From Rhodococcus zopfii NBRC 100606 = JCM 9919 (GTDB lineage: Bacteria > Actinomycetota > Actinomycetes > Mycobacteriales > Mycobacteriaceae): a stretch of DNA of 57,852 bases. Under the pieces are notes generated by a model. The model saw only the letters and a program-made list of their open reading frames with translations. It was not told the DNA's origin and ran no database searches. A program made the translations under genes and the position numbers. Numbering within the stretch: position 1 is the stretch's first letter; each line of letters begins with the position of its first letter. The stretch is from NCBI RefSeq assembly GCF_001895025.1, contig NZ_BCXI01000047.1, positions 1 to 57,852 on the forward strand, read 5' to 3'. Shown in pieces: positions 18,826-27,240 of this stretch.

Positions 18826-18871
18826 CGTAAAGGATACCTTTACGCGCTGCGGCGTCAATACCTGCTTTACA
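18826..18871 (-). promoter_or_regulatory. promoter and operator of the toxin-antitoxin operon
   Basis: On the minus strand TTGACG and TATCCT are 16 bases apart, and the GTG start follows six bases after the -10 box. This predicts a leaderless transcript. The 19-base palindrome CGTAAAGGATACCTTTACG (18826-18844) overlaps the -10 box, a position suited to autorepression by the toxin-antitoxin complex. A partial copy (GTAAAGCAGGTA) lies just upstream. Confidence 0.7.
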
Positions 18872-18908
18872 CGTTGCATCAGGATCATCTTCTATGGCGA
18901 TCCGGCGC

Positions 18909-19148
18909 TTACGGAAGAGTTTGTCTTCGGGTGGGTGCTCGGGGTGTCGCGGGCGCCGGTATACCGGTATGCGGTGGAATCAGGATCTCGGCACCACACG
19001 ACGAGCACCGGTAGGTGCGGTGCCCGGTCGCTCCCGACGGCCGGTGGGCCGTCTCGCACGAGCACGGCCACCATCCCACTACGACGCGGCCCGGCCCCAG
19101 GCGACGCCCGTTCGGGCACAGCTTCGGAGCGCGCTCGCAGGATCCCAC
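18909..19148 (-). CDS. small zinc-ribbon protein
   Basis: The 79-residue product has cysteine pairs typical of a zinc-binding fold: CPNGRRLGPG, then WWPCSCETA, then GHRTYRCSSCG. Small proteins with CP-x-G-x-x-LGPG and GHRT-x-x-C motifs are common on actinobacterial plasmids and phages, with unknown function. The start is GTG 19148 with only a weak ribosome site (GGCGG), so the exact start is uncertain. The gene points left, towards the toxin-antitoxin operon. Confidence 0.6.
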   Translation of the reverse strand: MGSCERAPKLCPNGRRLGPGRVVVGWWPCSCETAHRPSGATGHRTYRCSSCGAEILIPPHTGIPAPATPRAPTRRQTLP

Positions 19149-19385
19149 ACCGCCGATATTCGCACATATTTTCGAACGAGCGCTATGATCGGATGTGCGG
19201 CAGGCCGGTGGAGGGGCGTCGGCGGCGGCCTTCGGGAAGCATCGGCCTGCCGCCGCTGGTCAGCGTGCGCGAGGCCGCTGGTCAGACCGACCCACTGCGG
19301 GCAAGGGCCGCCGACAGCACTTGCGCATCGAGGGGGCCGCTTGCGCCTCGAACCCGGTGATCTCCCGAGTCACCGAGTCCGGGCC

Positions 19386-19407
19386 GAGAACTCCCAGAAG
19401 AGTTCTC
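19386..19407. repeat. perfect inverted repeat, 8-bp arms
   Basis: GAGAACTC and GAGTTCTC are separated by CCAGAA. It could act as an RNA hairpin or a protein-binding site; nothing nearby decides between these. Confidence 0.5.
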
Positions 19408-19587
19408 GCACCGAAAGTTGAGGCGCAGCGGCCCCCCGGATACCGCCGAACGGGACAGTAGCGCACACCCCGGACACCGCCCAACGGCAGCGGTGCCGAA
19501 GCTGCGCCCTAGCAGCGCCGCCAGGCCACCTTCGGTGTCCACCGAATCGAGCGGCGCTGGCGCGCCGCACTGAAAAAGAACTTGCCC

Positions 19588-19765
19588 TTGCCCTTTCTGG
19601 CCTTCCGATTTTGACCGGCCGGCCGCTGCGCGCAACCCGGGGGCGCTGACGCGGCCTACGGCTCGAAAACTTTCTCCCCCGCTTCGCTCCTCCGAAACTT
19701 TTCGCCCCCCGGCTTGCACTCCGCGGCCTTACAGCCGGTCTGAATCTCCATGCCAGAAAGGGCAA
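19588..19765. repeat. inverted pair of 14-bp repeats bounding 178 bp
   Basis: TTGCCCTTTCTGGC at 19588-19601 is the exact reverse complement of GCCAGAAAGGGCAA at 19752-19765. The pair could mark the ends of a small non-coding insertion or form a long-range stem. Confidence 0.5.
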
Positions 19766-19818
19766 AGAACAGGCGGCCCGATCGCCGCCGGTTCTCACTT
19801 CGAGCATGGGGAGTTGCG

Positions 19819-20049
19819 ATGACCACCAAGCACACGTTCGCCGGGCGCGACGATCACGTCGACGCCATCCTGCGACGCGCCGAGTGTCTCGGGAACGACT
19901 TTGCGGCAGTGATCCGCAACGTCTCCACCGGACCGAGGATTTCGGATCTGCTGCGCCGCCACTCGCAGTTGCTGCGTGACGCCGAAGCGCGGGGCGTACG
20001 GACCTCGCGCATCAAAGCGGTCATCGACGCCGCCATCGACCGCGCCTGA
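19819..20049 (+). CDS. small hypothetical protein
   Basis: The 76-residue product starts MTTKHTFAGRDDHVDAIL and is probably helical (RISDLLRRHSQLLRDAEA). ATG 19819 is chosen because GGGAG lies five bases upstream; a longer frame to 19750 lacks this. It ends just before a strong hairpin and is followed by the DUF4192 gene in the same direction. The family is not recognised. Confidence 0.6.
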   Translation: MTTKHTFAGRDDHVDAILRRAECLGNDFAAVIRNVSTGPRISDLLRRHSQLLRDAEARGVRTSRIKAVIDAAIDRA

Positions 20050-20061
20050 CCCGCCCCCTTT

Positions 20062-20129
20062 GCGCCGGGGCCGCGAGCGGCCCCGGCGCGCAACACCCAC
20101 TCACCAAACCGGCGGGCCGCCGGCCCGCC
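20062..20129 (+). terminator. two strong hairpins between the small gene and the DUF4192 gene
   Basis: GCGCCGGGGCCGC (20062-20074) pairs with GCGGCCCCGGCGC (20077-20089), and GGCGGGCC (20111-20118) pairs with GGCCCGCC (20122-20129). The first is a likely terminator without a T-run. The second lies just upstream of the DUF4192 ribosome site. Confidence 0.55.
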
Positions 20130-20152
20130 CGACAACGAAGGAGAACGCATTC

Positions 20153-21154
20153 ATGTCCGAGCGCATCCGCATCAAGGGAATCGGCGAGCTGATCGCCGCT
20201 GTGCCGAACATCCTCGGCTTCACCCCCGAGCTGTCCACCCTGCTGCTGCTGTTCCGCGGTGACCGGCTCGTGTGGACCGCCCGCCGCGACTTCGGTGCGC
20301 GCCAGCTCGCCGTGTCGGCCGAGGCACTGGCCAAGACCGGCGAATCCGATCGCGTCATCGTCGTCATCGTCACCGACCGCACACCGTTCGCCGATGTGAT
20401 CGCCGAAGGCAGCAAGACCAAGGCCGCACTGCTGGATCTGGGCATGGACGTCAGCGGGATCTACTACACCCCGCGCATCGACGACGGCCAGCAGTGGACC
20501 GAGGTGGAGACGTTGCAGTGCGGCACCATCCCCGCCCCGAACGCCACCGAGGTTGCCGCCACCTACGCCGTTCTCGGCAAGACCGTGGCAGGCAGCCGCG
20601 ACGAGATCGAGGCACGCTTCCGCCGCGTGGGCACGGTCACCCTCAGCGACCGTGCCCACGCCCGCACAGCCAAGGACGAGCTCGGCGACAACTTCGCCCG
20701 CTCGGTCCTCGAAGAGCTGGCCGAGGCGGTGCGCACCCGCACCGAACCGGATGCCGCACTCGCAGCGCGCACCGGACTCGTTCTCGTCACCGATGTCACC
20801 GCCCGCGATGCGATGCTCGGGCTGGCACTGCTCGACGGCGGTGTCGCGGCCGAGACGATGGGTGCCATCGCCCGCCGACTGCCCACCGCCCAGCGAGTGG
20901 CCGCGTTGACGGTGGCCGGGTACTTCTCCTACGCCAACGGGCAGGGCGTCGAGGCCGGGTGCGCGTTCCGTGCCGCCCGCGAGGAAGCCACCCGCTTCCC
21001 GCTGTGCGACACGCGGTTCCTCGGGTTGCTCGAACAAGCACTCGAGCAGGGACTGCACCCGTCGATGATCCGCGAGCTCGCAGGCACCGCAGTGCGCATC
21101 GCCCGCGAACGCTTCGGCATCGAGCTGCCCGCGCCCAGCGGTGACCGGATCTGA
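20153..21154 (+). CDS. DUF4192 family protein
   Basis: The 333-residue protein begins IRIKGIGELIAAVPNILGFTPELSTLLLLF, shown here only to mark the family; this P-x-x-LGF-x-P motif is the DUF4192 signature. It continues with the family's alternating strands (RVIVVIVTD) and ends with helices including AALTVAGYFSYANGQG, where the last part (Y-x-x-G-x-G-x-x-A) is typical. Family proteins are widespread in actinobacteria, on chromosomes and plasmids, with no established function. ATG 20153 follows GAAGGAGAACGCATTC. A terminator lies 17 bases after the stop. Confidence 0.88.
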   Translation: MSERIRIKGIGELIAAVPNILGFTPELSTLLLLFRGDRLVWTARRDFGARQLAVSAEALAKTGESDRVIVVIVTDRTPFADVIAEGSKTKAALLDLGMDVSGIYYTPRIDDGQQWTEVETLQCGTIPAPNATEVAATYAVLGKTVAGSRDEIEARFRRVGTVTLSDRAHARTAKDELGDNFARSVLEELAEAVRTRTEPDAALAARTGLVLVTDVTARDAMLGLALLDGGVAAETMGAIARRLPTAQRVAALTVAGYFSYANGQGVEAGCAFRAAREEATRFPLCDTRFLGLLEQALEQGLHPSMIRELAGTAVRIARERFGIELPAPSGDRI

Positions 21155-21170
21155 CACCACCCGACACGAC

Positions 21171-21203
21171 GAGGCCCCCGGAATCCGTAGTTCCGGGGGC
21201 CTC
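21171..21203 (+). terminator. terminator of the DUF4192 gene
   Basis: GAGGCCCCCGGAA (21171-21183) pairs perfectly with TTCCGGGGGCCTC (21191-21203) around a 7-base loop. Confidence 0.75.
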
Positions 21204-21291
21204 GCCCGTTGCGCGCAAGTGTTGGTCAGGTATCGAGCCCGACCACCACTTGCGCACGTCTTACACCGCACAGCATAGTGCCGCACGCACG

Positions 21292-21468
21292 CTACAACGC
21301 ATCGCCCACCTGCTCGTCCGGGAACGCCAGGTCGAACGACCCGGACGCCGGCCGGGACAACGGCACCGGCTCACCGTGGAGGACCGCTTCGAGGTCACTC
21401 TCGCTCGGCCGGATCGTGTGCTTGACCGCCTCGTACAACTGCTTTTCCACTTCGGATCGCTGAACCAT
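21292..21468 (-). CDS. small hypothetical protein
   Basis: The 58-residue product reads MVQRSEVEKQLYEAVKHT and continues with an acidic C-terminus (FDLAFPDEQVGDAL). ATG 21468 is chosen because GAAGGGG precedes it by six bases. The C-terminal FDLAF-x-D stretch resembles LFDLAFSDG near the N-terminus of the HNH protein encoded upstream, which hints at a shared short binding motif. Function is unknown. Confidence 0.6.
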   Translation of the reverse strand: MVQRSEVEKQLYEAVKHTIRPSESDLEAVLHGEPVPLSRPASGSFDLAFPDEQVGDAL

Positions 21469-21522
21469 CGACACCCCTTCGCGTGTAGTCACCGGACCTA
21501 CCAGCACAGGCCCACCTGTTGC

Positions 21523-22089
21523 TCAGAACAGCGTCTGCTGCCACTGTCCCGGATCGGTCTTCGCGCGCAGCAACGCCTGCTCGTCGTAGCCGTCGCGCAA
21601 CGCCTCCCGGATCGCCAGCGACCGCTCGTAGCGAGTGCGGCCCTGCCCGTCGAGCAGAGCGTGACCGGACAGCCGGCCCAGGGCAATCGCGTAGCGCACG
21701 TTCTCGCTGTAGGTGGATTCCACCAGGTGCGCCAGCCCGACCCGCACACACAACGGTTCGTTGCACTTGTGCTCGCACACCACGTTCGGAGCCAACGGCC
21801 CGTGCGTCAGTTCCACCGAAAACCGATGCGCGAGCATCGTGCGTTGCCGATTCCCGCGCTGGAAGTTGAACCGCCCGTATCCGTCCGGCGCACTGATCGC
21901 CCCGACCCAGTACCAACACGTCGGGGACTTCACGACCTTCGACCAGAACGCGGAGATGTTCGCCTGCGACGGCCGCAGCGAGTTGTCCACCACCCGTACC
22001 CGGCGACGGTCCGGAGCATCGTCGGCGACGAACTCGACGGTGCCGTCGCTGAACGCGAGGTCGAACAGCGGCTCCTCGTCTTCGCTCAC
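21523..22089 (-). CDS. HNH-type endonuclease-like protein
   Basis: The 188-residue protein contains a recognisable HNH core near residues 68-130: WYWVGAISAPDGYGRF, LAHRFSVELTHG, VVCEHKCNEPLCVRVGLAHLVEST, then ENVRYA. This fold binds a metal and cuts nucleic acid. Similar stand-alone HNH proteins are common on actinobacterial plasmids and phages. Its role here (homing, DNA processing or defence) is unknown. It is followed by the small 21292 gene and preceded by the coiled-coil gene, all leftward, so the three probably share a transcript starting near 22680. Confidence 0.75.
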   Translation of the reverse strand: MSEDEEPLFDLAFSDGTVEFVADDAPDRRRVRVVDNSLRPSQANISAFWSKVVKSPTCWYWVGAISAPDGYGRFNFQRGNRQRTMLAHRFSVELTHGPLAPNVVCEHKCNEPLCVRVGLAHLVESTYSENVRYAIALGRLSGHALLDGQGRTRYERSLAIREALRDGYDEQALLRAKTDPGQWQQTLF

Positions 22090-22102
22090 GGCCGCACCGC
22101 GC

Positions 22103-22657
22103 TCAGGACACGGCCACGCTCACCGGCCGGTCCTCGTCGGACGGCTCAGCGCTGTCCGAGCTGTCGCCGGTGATCCCCAGGTCGGCCCGAGCCTGCTCGA
22201 TGATCTTCTTCGCCTCGCGCACACTCACACCGAGCAGCGGAGCCAGCTCCGCCGCCGACGCCTTACCGCTGAACGCGACGATCGCATCGGCATACTCGCG
22301 CAGCAACATCTCTTCCTGCTCGCGTTCGGCCGGCGTCATCTGCTCGGCGTCGGACTCCAGCTCCTCACGCACCGCAGCGATCTTCGCCGCATACTCCTGC
22401 CGGATCTTCTCGATCTTCCGATCACGCGCTTTCTCGAGCCGCTCGATCTTCTTCAACGGCGCGTCGGCACGAGCGGACACCGCCGAGTCGAGCTTCGCCA
22501 GCTTCTCGGCGGCGGCGTGGATCGGCGCGGACAGCTTCTCGAGCTCCGCCTGACGAGCCAACAGGCGCTCGCGTGCGCGGCGCGCGTTCTCCCGGACATT
22601 GCCGGCGGTGTGCGGACGCAGGGAGCGGCGGGACGCCACACGAGAAGTCGAGGCCAT
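22103..22657 (-). CDS. coiled-coil protein of unknown function
   Basis: The 184-residue protein is basic at the N-terminus. It carries a long coiled coil (about residues 25-115: ERLLARQAELEKL, KIERLEKARDRKIEKIRQEY) and ends in a small HTH-like stretch (SAAELAPLLGVSVREAKKIIEQA). ATG 22657 is preferred over an upstream start at 22720, because a TACACT -10 box lies nine bases upstream, suggesting a nearly leaderless mRNA. It is divergent from traA, and its position beside the presumed oriT allows a relaxosome accessory role. That is inference. Confidence 0.65.
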   Translation of the reverse strand: MASTSRVASRRSLRPHTAGNVRENARRARERLLARQAELEKLSAPIHAAAEKLAKLDSAVSARADAPLKKIERLEKARDRKIEKIRQEYAAKIAAVREELESDAEQMTPAEREQEEMLLREYADAIVAFSGKASAAELAPLLGVSVREAKKIIEQARADLGITGDSSDSAEPSDEDRPVSVAVS

Positions 22658-22915
22658 AGTCCCGCAGTGTAGCGGCTCGCCACACCCCGCGGGGAGCTCC
22701 GCGCCCCGCTTCGTCGTCACCTCGACATGCCATCCGTTTCGCTCACCTCACCGACGAAAAACCACCCCAACCGGCCTAACACCCGCAGCTCCGCAGCTCC
22801 GCAGCTCCGCCAGGACCCCCCGAGGGCCTGTCGGACCTCGGTGCGAACTCCGTTCGCCCAGAAAATTCTCACACCTCATGCACTAAAGGTGCGACATGGC
22901 ATAATCGGCGCCGTG
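22658..22915. other. divergent intergenic region, candidate oriT
   Basis: The region lies immediately upstream of the relaxase gene, the usual place for oriT in MobF systems. It holds three exact tandem copies of CCGCAGCT (22783-22806) plus a partial fourth, and A-rich tracts such as ACGAAAAACC. The traA promoter probably includes CATAAT near 22900, seven bases before the start. No nic sequence is recognised. Confidence 0.45.
22783..22806. repeat. three tandem copies of CCGCAGCT
   Basis: These are three perfect 8-bp direct repeats, followed by CCGCCA, in the traA upstream region. They could be binding sites for a relaxosome protein. Confidence 0.6.
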
Positions 22916-25900
22916 ATGACCGTCCACAAGCTCAACGCTGGGGACGGCTATGTCTATCTCACCAAGCACGTCGCCAAGGGCGACGCCACCGAGTCCCGCA
23001 AGCCCGATGCGGTCGACTACTACGTCGCCAAGGGCACCCCGCCCGGCGTGTGGTGCGGCAAGTTGGCCGAGAAGGTCGGTGTCGAGGTCGGCACCGAAGT
23101 CACCGAATCCGCGATGCGATCGGTGTTCGGTGCTGCGCGTACTCCGACCGCCTTGGACACCAAGCCCGGACCCGAAGCCTCGGTCGAAGAGCACCTGAAC
23201 TGGTCCCAAAGCACCGCCCTCGGACGAGCGTTTTCGTGGTTTCAGAACAGTCAGGAATACGTCCACGACGTCGAGGAACTGTGCACCGCCTACAAGGCGC
23301 AGCACGGGGAATACCCCGACACTCAGACCAAGAAGGACATCCAGTTCGCCACCGCCCGCAAGCACCTGAGCTGCGAAAGTGCTGAGCAGGCCGGGCTGCT
23401 CAGCGATGAAAGTGTGTGGAAGTTCATCACCGAGCAGTACAGCAAGGCGCGGCAGCCGGTGGCCGGCTATGACCTGGTGTTCACCCCGATGAAGTCCATC
23501 TCGTTGCTGTGGGGCCTGGGCGACGATCAGGTCAAGGCCGCAGTTGAAGAAGCCCACAAGCAGGCCGTGGACGAAGCATTGGAGTGGATCGAAGATCACG
23601 TGATCTACACCCGCCGCGGCAAAGGCGGGGAGCGCAAGGTCAAGGCCGAAGGGCTGTTGATCGCCCGGTTCGATCACTTCGACAATCGCGCTGCGGACCC
23701 GAACCTGCACACCCACAGCGCCGTGCTCAATCGTGTCTATGCCGAAGGCCGATGGACCACCATCGACGGGTCCATTCTCTACAAGGCGAACGTGTCGGCG
23801 TCGGAGAAGTACAACACCCGGGTGGCCGATCTCGTGGCCCGCAAGCTCGGTGTCACCTTCGCTCCGAGGCCGGATACGCCGGTCGGCAAGCAACCGGTCT
23901 ACGAGGTCGAAGGCATCCCGGTGTCCCTGATCGAGGAGTTCTCCCGCCGCGCCGCGATCGAGGCACGCCAGGAAGAGCTGGCCCGCGACTACAAGACCCG
24001 CTACGGCAAGAACCCGCCGAAGAAGGTGCAGTACGCCCAGGCGCAACAGGCCACCTTGGACACCCGCAACGCGAAGAATCCCCCACGCTCCCTGGCCGAA
24101 TTGCGGGCCGAATGGCGCGAGCGCGCCGAGGCGATTCTCGCCGGGAACAATCCCGCCGAGCTGGTCGAATCCGTCCGCGGGGAACGGGACCGCCGACCGG
24201 AGTTGACTCCCGGGCAGGTGCCGGCGCTCGTCGATGAGGTCGTCGACACGCTCTCGCGCAAGGTCGGTTCGTGGACGGTGTTCTCGGTGACCGCCGAGAT
24301 CGAGAGGCGGCTGCGAGAGTTCAGTTTCGCCGACGACGAGCAGCTGCGCGCGATCCACGATGATGCACTCGAACTCGCCCTGCGTGACTACTGCCTGCCC
24401 ATTGACGTCGAGGAATATCACCTGCCCGAGCGGATCAGCGACCGCGTCGAACGGGGACGTCGGCGCAGCCTGCTGGTCGATCGCGCGCAGATGCGGTATA
24501 CCGCGCAGTCGGTTCTCGACGCCGAGGATTTCATGCGTGAGCAGGCCCGGATGGACGATGAGCACATCGTGGACGATCGGATCATTCGCCGCACGATCCG
24601 CGCCGTCGAGGAGGCGAACGGCCACGAGCTCGGTGCCGATCAGCTCGCGATGATCACCCACTTCCTCACGGCCGGCAAACGGGTCGCGGTGGCGGTCGGT
24701 GCGGCCGGTGCCGGCAAGACCACCGCGGCCACCGTGATCGCCCGGGCCTGGGAAGCGGTCAACGGAAACGTCATCGCTCTGGGTCCGTCGGCCCGTGCCG
24801 CCGAAGTGCTCGGTGAGGAAATTTCGGTGCAGGGACGCACCATCGCCGACGTGCTCACCCGCGATCGCGTCGGTATCGCGACCGGGATCGGCAAGGGTGA
24901 TCTGTTGCTGGTGGACGAGGCGGGCATGGCCTCGGCCCGCGATCTGGCCGACCTGACCCGCATGGCCACCGAGTCCGGTGCGGTGGTGCGGTTGTTGGGT
25001 GATCCGCAGCAGCTCGCTTCCGTCGAAGCCGGTGGCGTTCTGCGTGATCTGGCCGATCGCACCAACGCCCCGTTCCTGCGCCAGGTCCACCGTTTCGCCA
25101 CCGTCGGTGAGGCCGAGGCGAGCCTGCGCTTGCGCACGGGCGATGTGACGGTGCTCGAGTGGTACGAGCAGAACGATCGCATCCGGCAGGGCATGGCGCA
25201 CGAGCTGGCCGATGCAGTGTTCGACGCCTACGTCGCCGACGTCGAGGCCGGGCAGGTCGCGTTGATGGTCGCCCCCACCAACGATCTGGTGCGCCAGCTC
25301 AACGAGAAAGCCGCCGCCTACTACCGCACAGGCGGCACCGTCACCGGACCCGGCATCGTCCTGGCCGACGGTCTCGAGGCCGCTGTCGGGGACGTGGTGG
25401 TCACCCGGAAGAACAATTCGAAGTACGTCGTCGAGGACTCCGACGGCAACACCTCGGGCCGGGTGAAGAACGGCGACCTGTGGACCGTCGCTGCCATCGG
25501 CGACGACGGATCGCTGCGGCTGCGCAACAACATCAGCGGCGGCCAGGTCACCGTCGCCGCCGACTACATCACCGACAACGTGCAACTCGGCTACGCGACC
25601 ACCGTGCACCGCTCGCAGGGCATGACGGTGGGAAGTTGCCATGTGCTCGCCGGGGCGAACATGGATCGCCAGTCGTTGTACGTCGCGCTCACCCGCGGCA
25701 AGCACGCCAATATCGTCTACGCTGCCAACGACGAGCTGCCCGACTGGGACTTCGAACATCGCCCGGATGAGCATCCCGGCGCGATCGGTCTGCTCGCGAA
25801 GATCATCGCCCGCGACGGTTCCCAGCGCACCGTGCACCAGATGATCGAGGACGAACAGCGCAAGGCCGCGTCCTGGTCGAAGATCGTCGATATCTACATG

Positions 25901-27193
25901 CTGGCCGTCGGGGAGCTGTACGCGGACTACACCGAACAGCTCCTGGGCCGGATTCTCACCGACGAGCAGTTCGGCTGGGTGCACAGCCTCGGCGGGTGGG
26001 ATCAGATCGTCACCTACGTCGCCCAATCGGAAACCTTCGGCTGGGACACCGAGACTCTGCTGCGCGAGGCCGCCGCCGTGATGAGCTCCGAAGGCAGAGC
26101 CGGCCGGATCGACACCGAGACCAACTCCCCCGGCCAGGTCATCGCCCGCGCCCTGAAGAACCGCATCGACAACTCCGACGGAGCGCAACTGCCACGCCGC
26201 CGCACCGACGCGGTAGCCGCTTACCGCGTGCCAGCACTGACCGACGCCGCGGCCGCAACCGATCCCATCCTCGCCGCCTACGCCCGCTCGTGCGAGCAGC
26301 AGATGCACGCGTTCATCGACTCCTACACCACCACCGCCCTCGAACAGAACGCGCCGTGGATCACCGCCATCGGCCAGCGGGGAACCGATCCCCGCCGGGT
26401 GCGGCTGTGGGAGGCCACGGTGCGGGAAATCGCGGTCTCGCGGGTGCTCGCCGACGCCCCCGCCGACGAGACCGATCCGATGGCGCACATCCGGCAGGCA
26501 CGCCAGGGTGCGGTCGAGACGAACATCGAGCGGTTGCGCCGACCCGAGGACACCCGCGGCGAGGTGGCCGGACCCTACGCCCGCTACAGCGACGCCGAGC
26601 TGGTGTCCGCGCAAGGTGTCAGCCGGGGACGGCTCACCGAAGATGCGATGCTGCTGTCGCTGGCCCGCGACGAACTCGAGCGGGCACGAGGGGAGATGTC
26701 CGCCCTCTCGGGCGTGGAGCGGTCCCTCGCACAGGTCGAAATCGACGAACGCAACATCGCGGTGGTGCGTGCTGCCCGCACCCGACTCGATGCCCTGACC
26801 CGGTCCCCGCACGTGACCGAACACCAGATCGCCGCTGCCCGCGCCGCTGTGACCGCCGCCGAACAGGCAGCGCCGCCCGAGCGACGCTGGGCGGTGATCG
26901 AACGCGGTGCACAGCACTACCGCGCCGCCGAAGCCGCCAAGGCCCGCGCCCGCGCCACCGACGATCAGACCATCGGGCGGATCACCGACCGCATCACCCG
27001 ACTCGAGGAATCGATCGCCGCCGAACGCACCATCCTCGGCCAGATCGACGCCGAACTCGCCCGACGCAAGGCCGGCGGACCCGACTACACCACCGGCACG
27101 TCGACGCGACAGACACACACCGATTCGGGGGCGAACGTCCAGTTCGGTCTCGACCCCCTCGACCACGACACCGGACCGGAACGGGACCTGTAG
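22916..27193 (+). CDS. traA: TraA, MobF-family relaxase-helicase
   Basis: This 1,425-residue protein nicks oriT, stays covalently bound to the strand and unwinds it for transfer. The relaxase domain shows N-terminal tyrosines (Y12, Y14, then the pair Y35-Y36) followed by G-x-W-x-G. It also has the metal site H254 with H265 and H267 in DPNLHTH. A superfamily 1 helicase of the RecD/TraI type follows: GAAGAGKTTA (K601), DEAG (D667) and, near 895-935, TTVHRSQGMT and YVALTRGKHA. The C-terminal 400 residues are mainly helical. The start is ATG 22916 or the adjacent GTG 22913. A CATAAT -10 box seven bases upstream suggests a leaderless mRNA. The gene convergently faces the type IV secretion cluster. 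Confidence 0.95.
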   Translation: MTVHKLNAGDGYVYLTKHVAKGDATESRKPDAVDYYVAKGTPPGVWCGKLAEKVGVEVGTEVTESAMRSVFGAARTPTALDTKPGPEASVEEHLNWSQSTALGRAFSWFQNSQEYVHDVEELCTAYKAQHGEYPDTQTKKDIQFATARKHLSCESAEQAGLLSDESVWKFITEQYSKARQPVAGYDLVFTPMKSISLLWGLGDDQVKAAVEEAHKQAVDEALEWIEDHVIYTRRGKGGERKVKAEGLLIARFDHFDNRAADPNLHTHSAVLNRVYAEGRWTTIDGSILYKANVSASEKYNTRVADLVARKLGVTFAPRPDTPVGKQPVYEVEGIPVSLIEEFSRRAAIEARQEELARDYKTRYGKNPPKKVQYAQAQQATLDTRNAKNPPRSLAELRAEWRERAEAILAGNNPAELVESVRGERDRRPELTPGQVPALVDEVVDTLSRKVGSWTVFSVTAEIERRLREFSFADDEQLRAIHDDALELALRDYCLPIDVEEYHLPERISDRVERGRRRSLLVDRAQMRYTAQSVLDAEDFMREQARMDDEHIVDDRIIRRTIRAVEEANGHELGADQLAMITHFLTAGKRVAVAVGAAGAGKTTAATVIARAWEAVNGNVIALGPSARAAEVLGEEISVQGRTIADVLTRDRVGIATGIGKGDLLLVDEAGMASARDLADLTRMATESGAVVRLLGDPQQLASVEAGGVLRDLADRTNAPFLRQVHRFATVGEAEASLRLRTGDVTVLEWYEQNDRIRQGMAHELADAVFDAYVADVEAGQVALMVAPTNDLVRQLNEKAAAYYRTGGTVTGPGIVLADGLEAAVGDVVVTRKNNSKYVVEDSDGNTSGRVKNGDLWTVAAIGDDGSLRLRNNISGGQVTVAADYITDNVQLGYATTVHRSQGMTVGSCHVLAGANMDRQSLYVALTRGKHANIVYAANDELPDWDFEHRPDEHPGAIGLLAKIIARDGSQRTVHQMIEDEQRKAASWSKIVDIYMLAVGELYADYTEQLLGRILTDEQFGWVHSLGGWDQIVTYVAQSETFGWDTETLLREAAAVMSSEGRAGRIDTETNSPGQVIARALKNRIDNSDGAQLPRRRTDAVAAYRVPALTDAAAATDPILAAYARSCEQQMHAFIDSYTTTALEQNAPWITAIGQRGTDPRRVRLWEATVREIAVSRVLADAPADETDPMAHIRQARQGAVETNIERLRRPEDTRGEVAGPYARYSDAELVSAQGVSRGRLTEDAMLLSLARDELERARGEMSALSGVERSLAQVEIDERNIAVVRAARTRLDALTRSPHVTEHQIAAARAAVTAAEQAAPPERRWAVIERGAQHYRAAEAAKARARATDDQTIGRITDRITRLEESIAAERTILGQIDAELARRKAGGPDYTTGTSTRQTHTDSGANVQFGLDPLDHDTGPERDL

Positions 27194-27240
27194 GCCCGGA
27201 CGCGGCGACCCCCGCCCCCGATGGCACAAGGAGAAGGACT

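Larger units (their letters stand above)
19149..19818. other. 670-base gene-poor stretch with inverted repeats
   Basis: No open frame here has both a ribosome site and a protein-like composition. The stretch contains a perfect stem GAGAACTC-N6-GAGTTCTC at 19386-19407 and, just before it, GGTGA/TCACC nested in CCCGG/CCGGG. A 14-base inverted pair spans 178 bases (19588-19601 and 19752-19765). Near 19670-19710 there are two related pieces, GAAAACTTTCTCCCCC and GAAACTTTTCGCCCCCC. The make-up suggests a structured RNA, a recombination or transfer site, or the remains of an inserted element. Confidence 0.5.

Noticed and set aside
19195..19461. Possible gene on the plus strand in the 19.2-19.5 kb stretch
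   Set aside because: There is no ribosome site, composition is biased to Arg/Ala/Gly, and the frame crosses the perfect hairpin at 19386-19407.
22783..22812. CRISPR-like array
   Set aside because: The units are 8 bp, directly tandem and without spacers, so this is a simple repeat.
22883..27229. 1,448-codon open frame antisense to traA
   Set aside because: It mirrors traA codons in high-GC DNA and has no recognisable motif or ribosome site; traA has full relaxase and helicase signatures.
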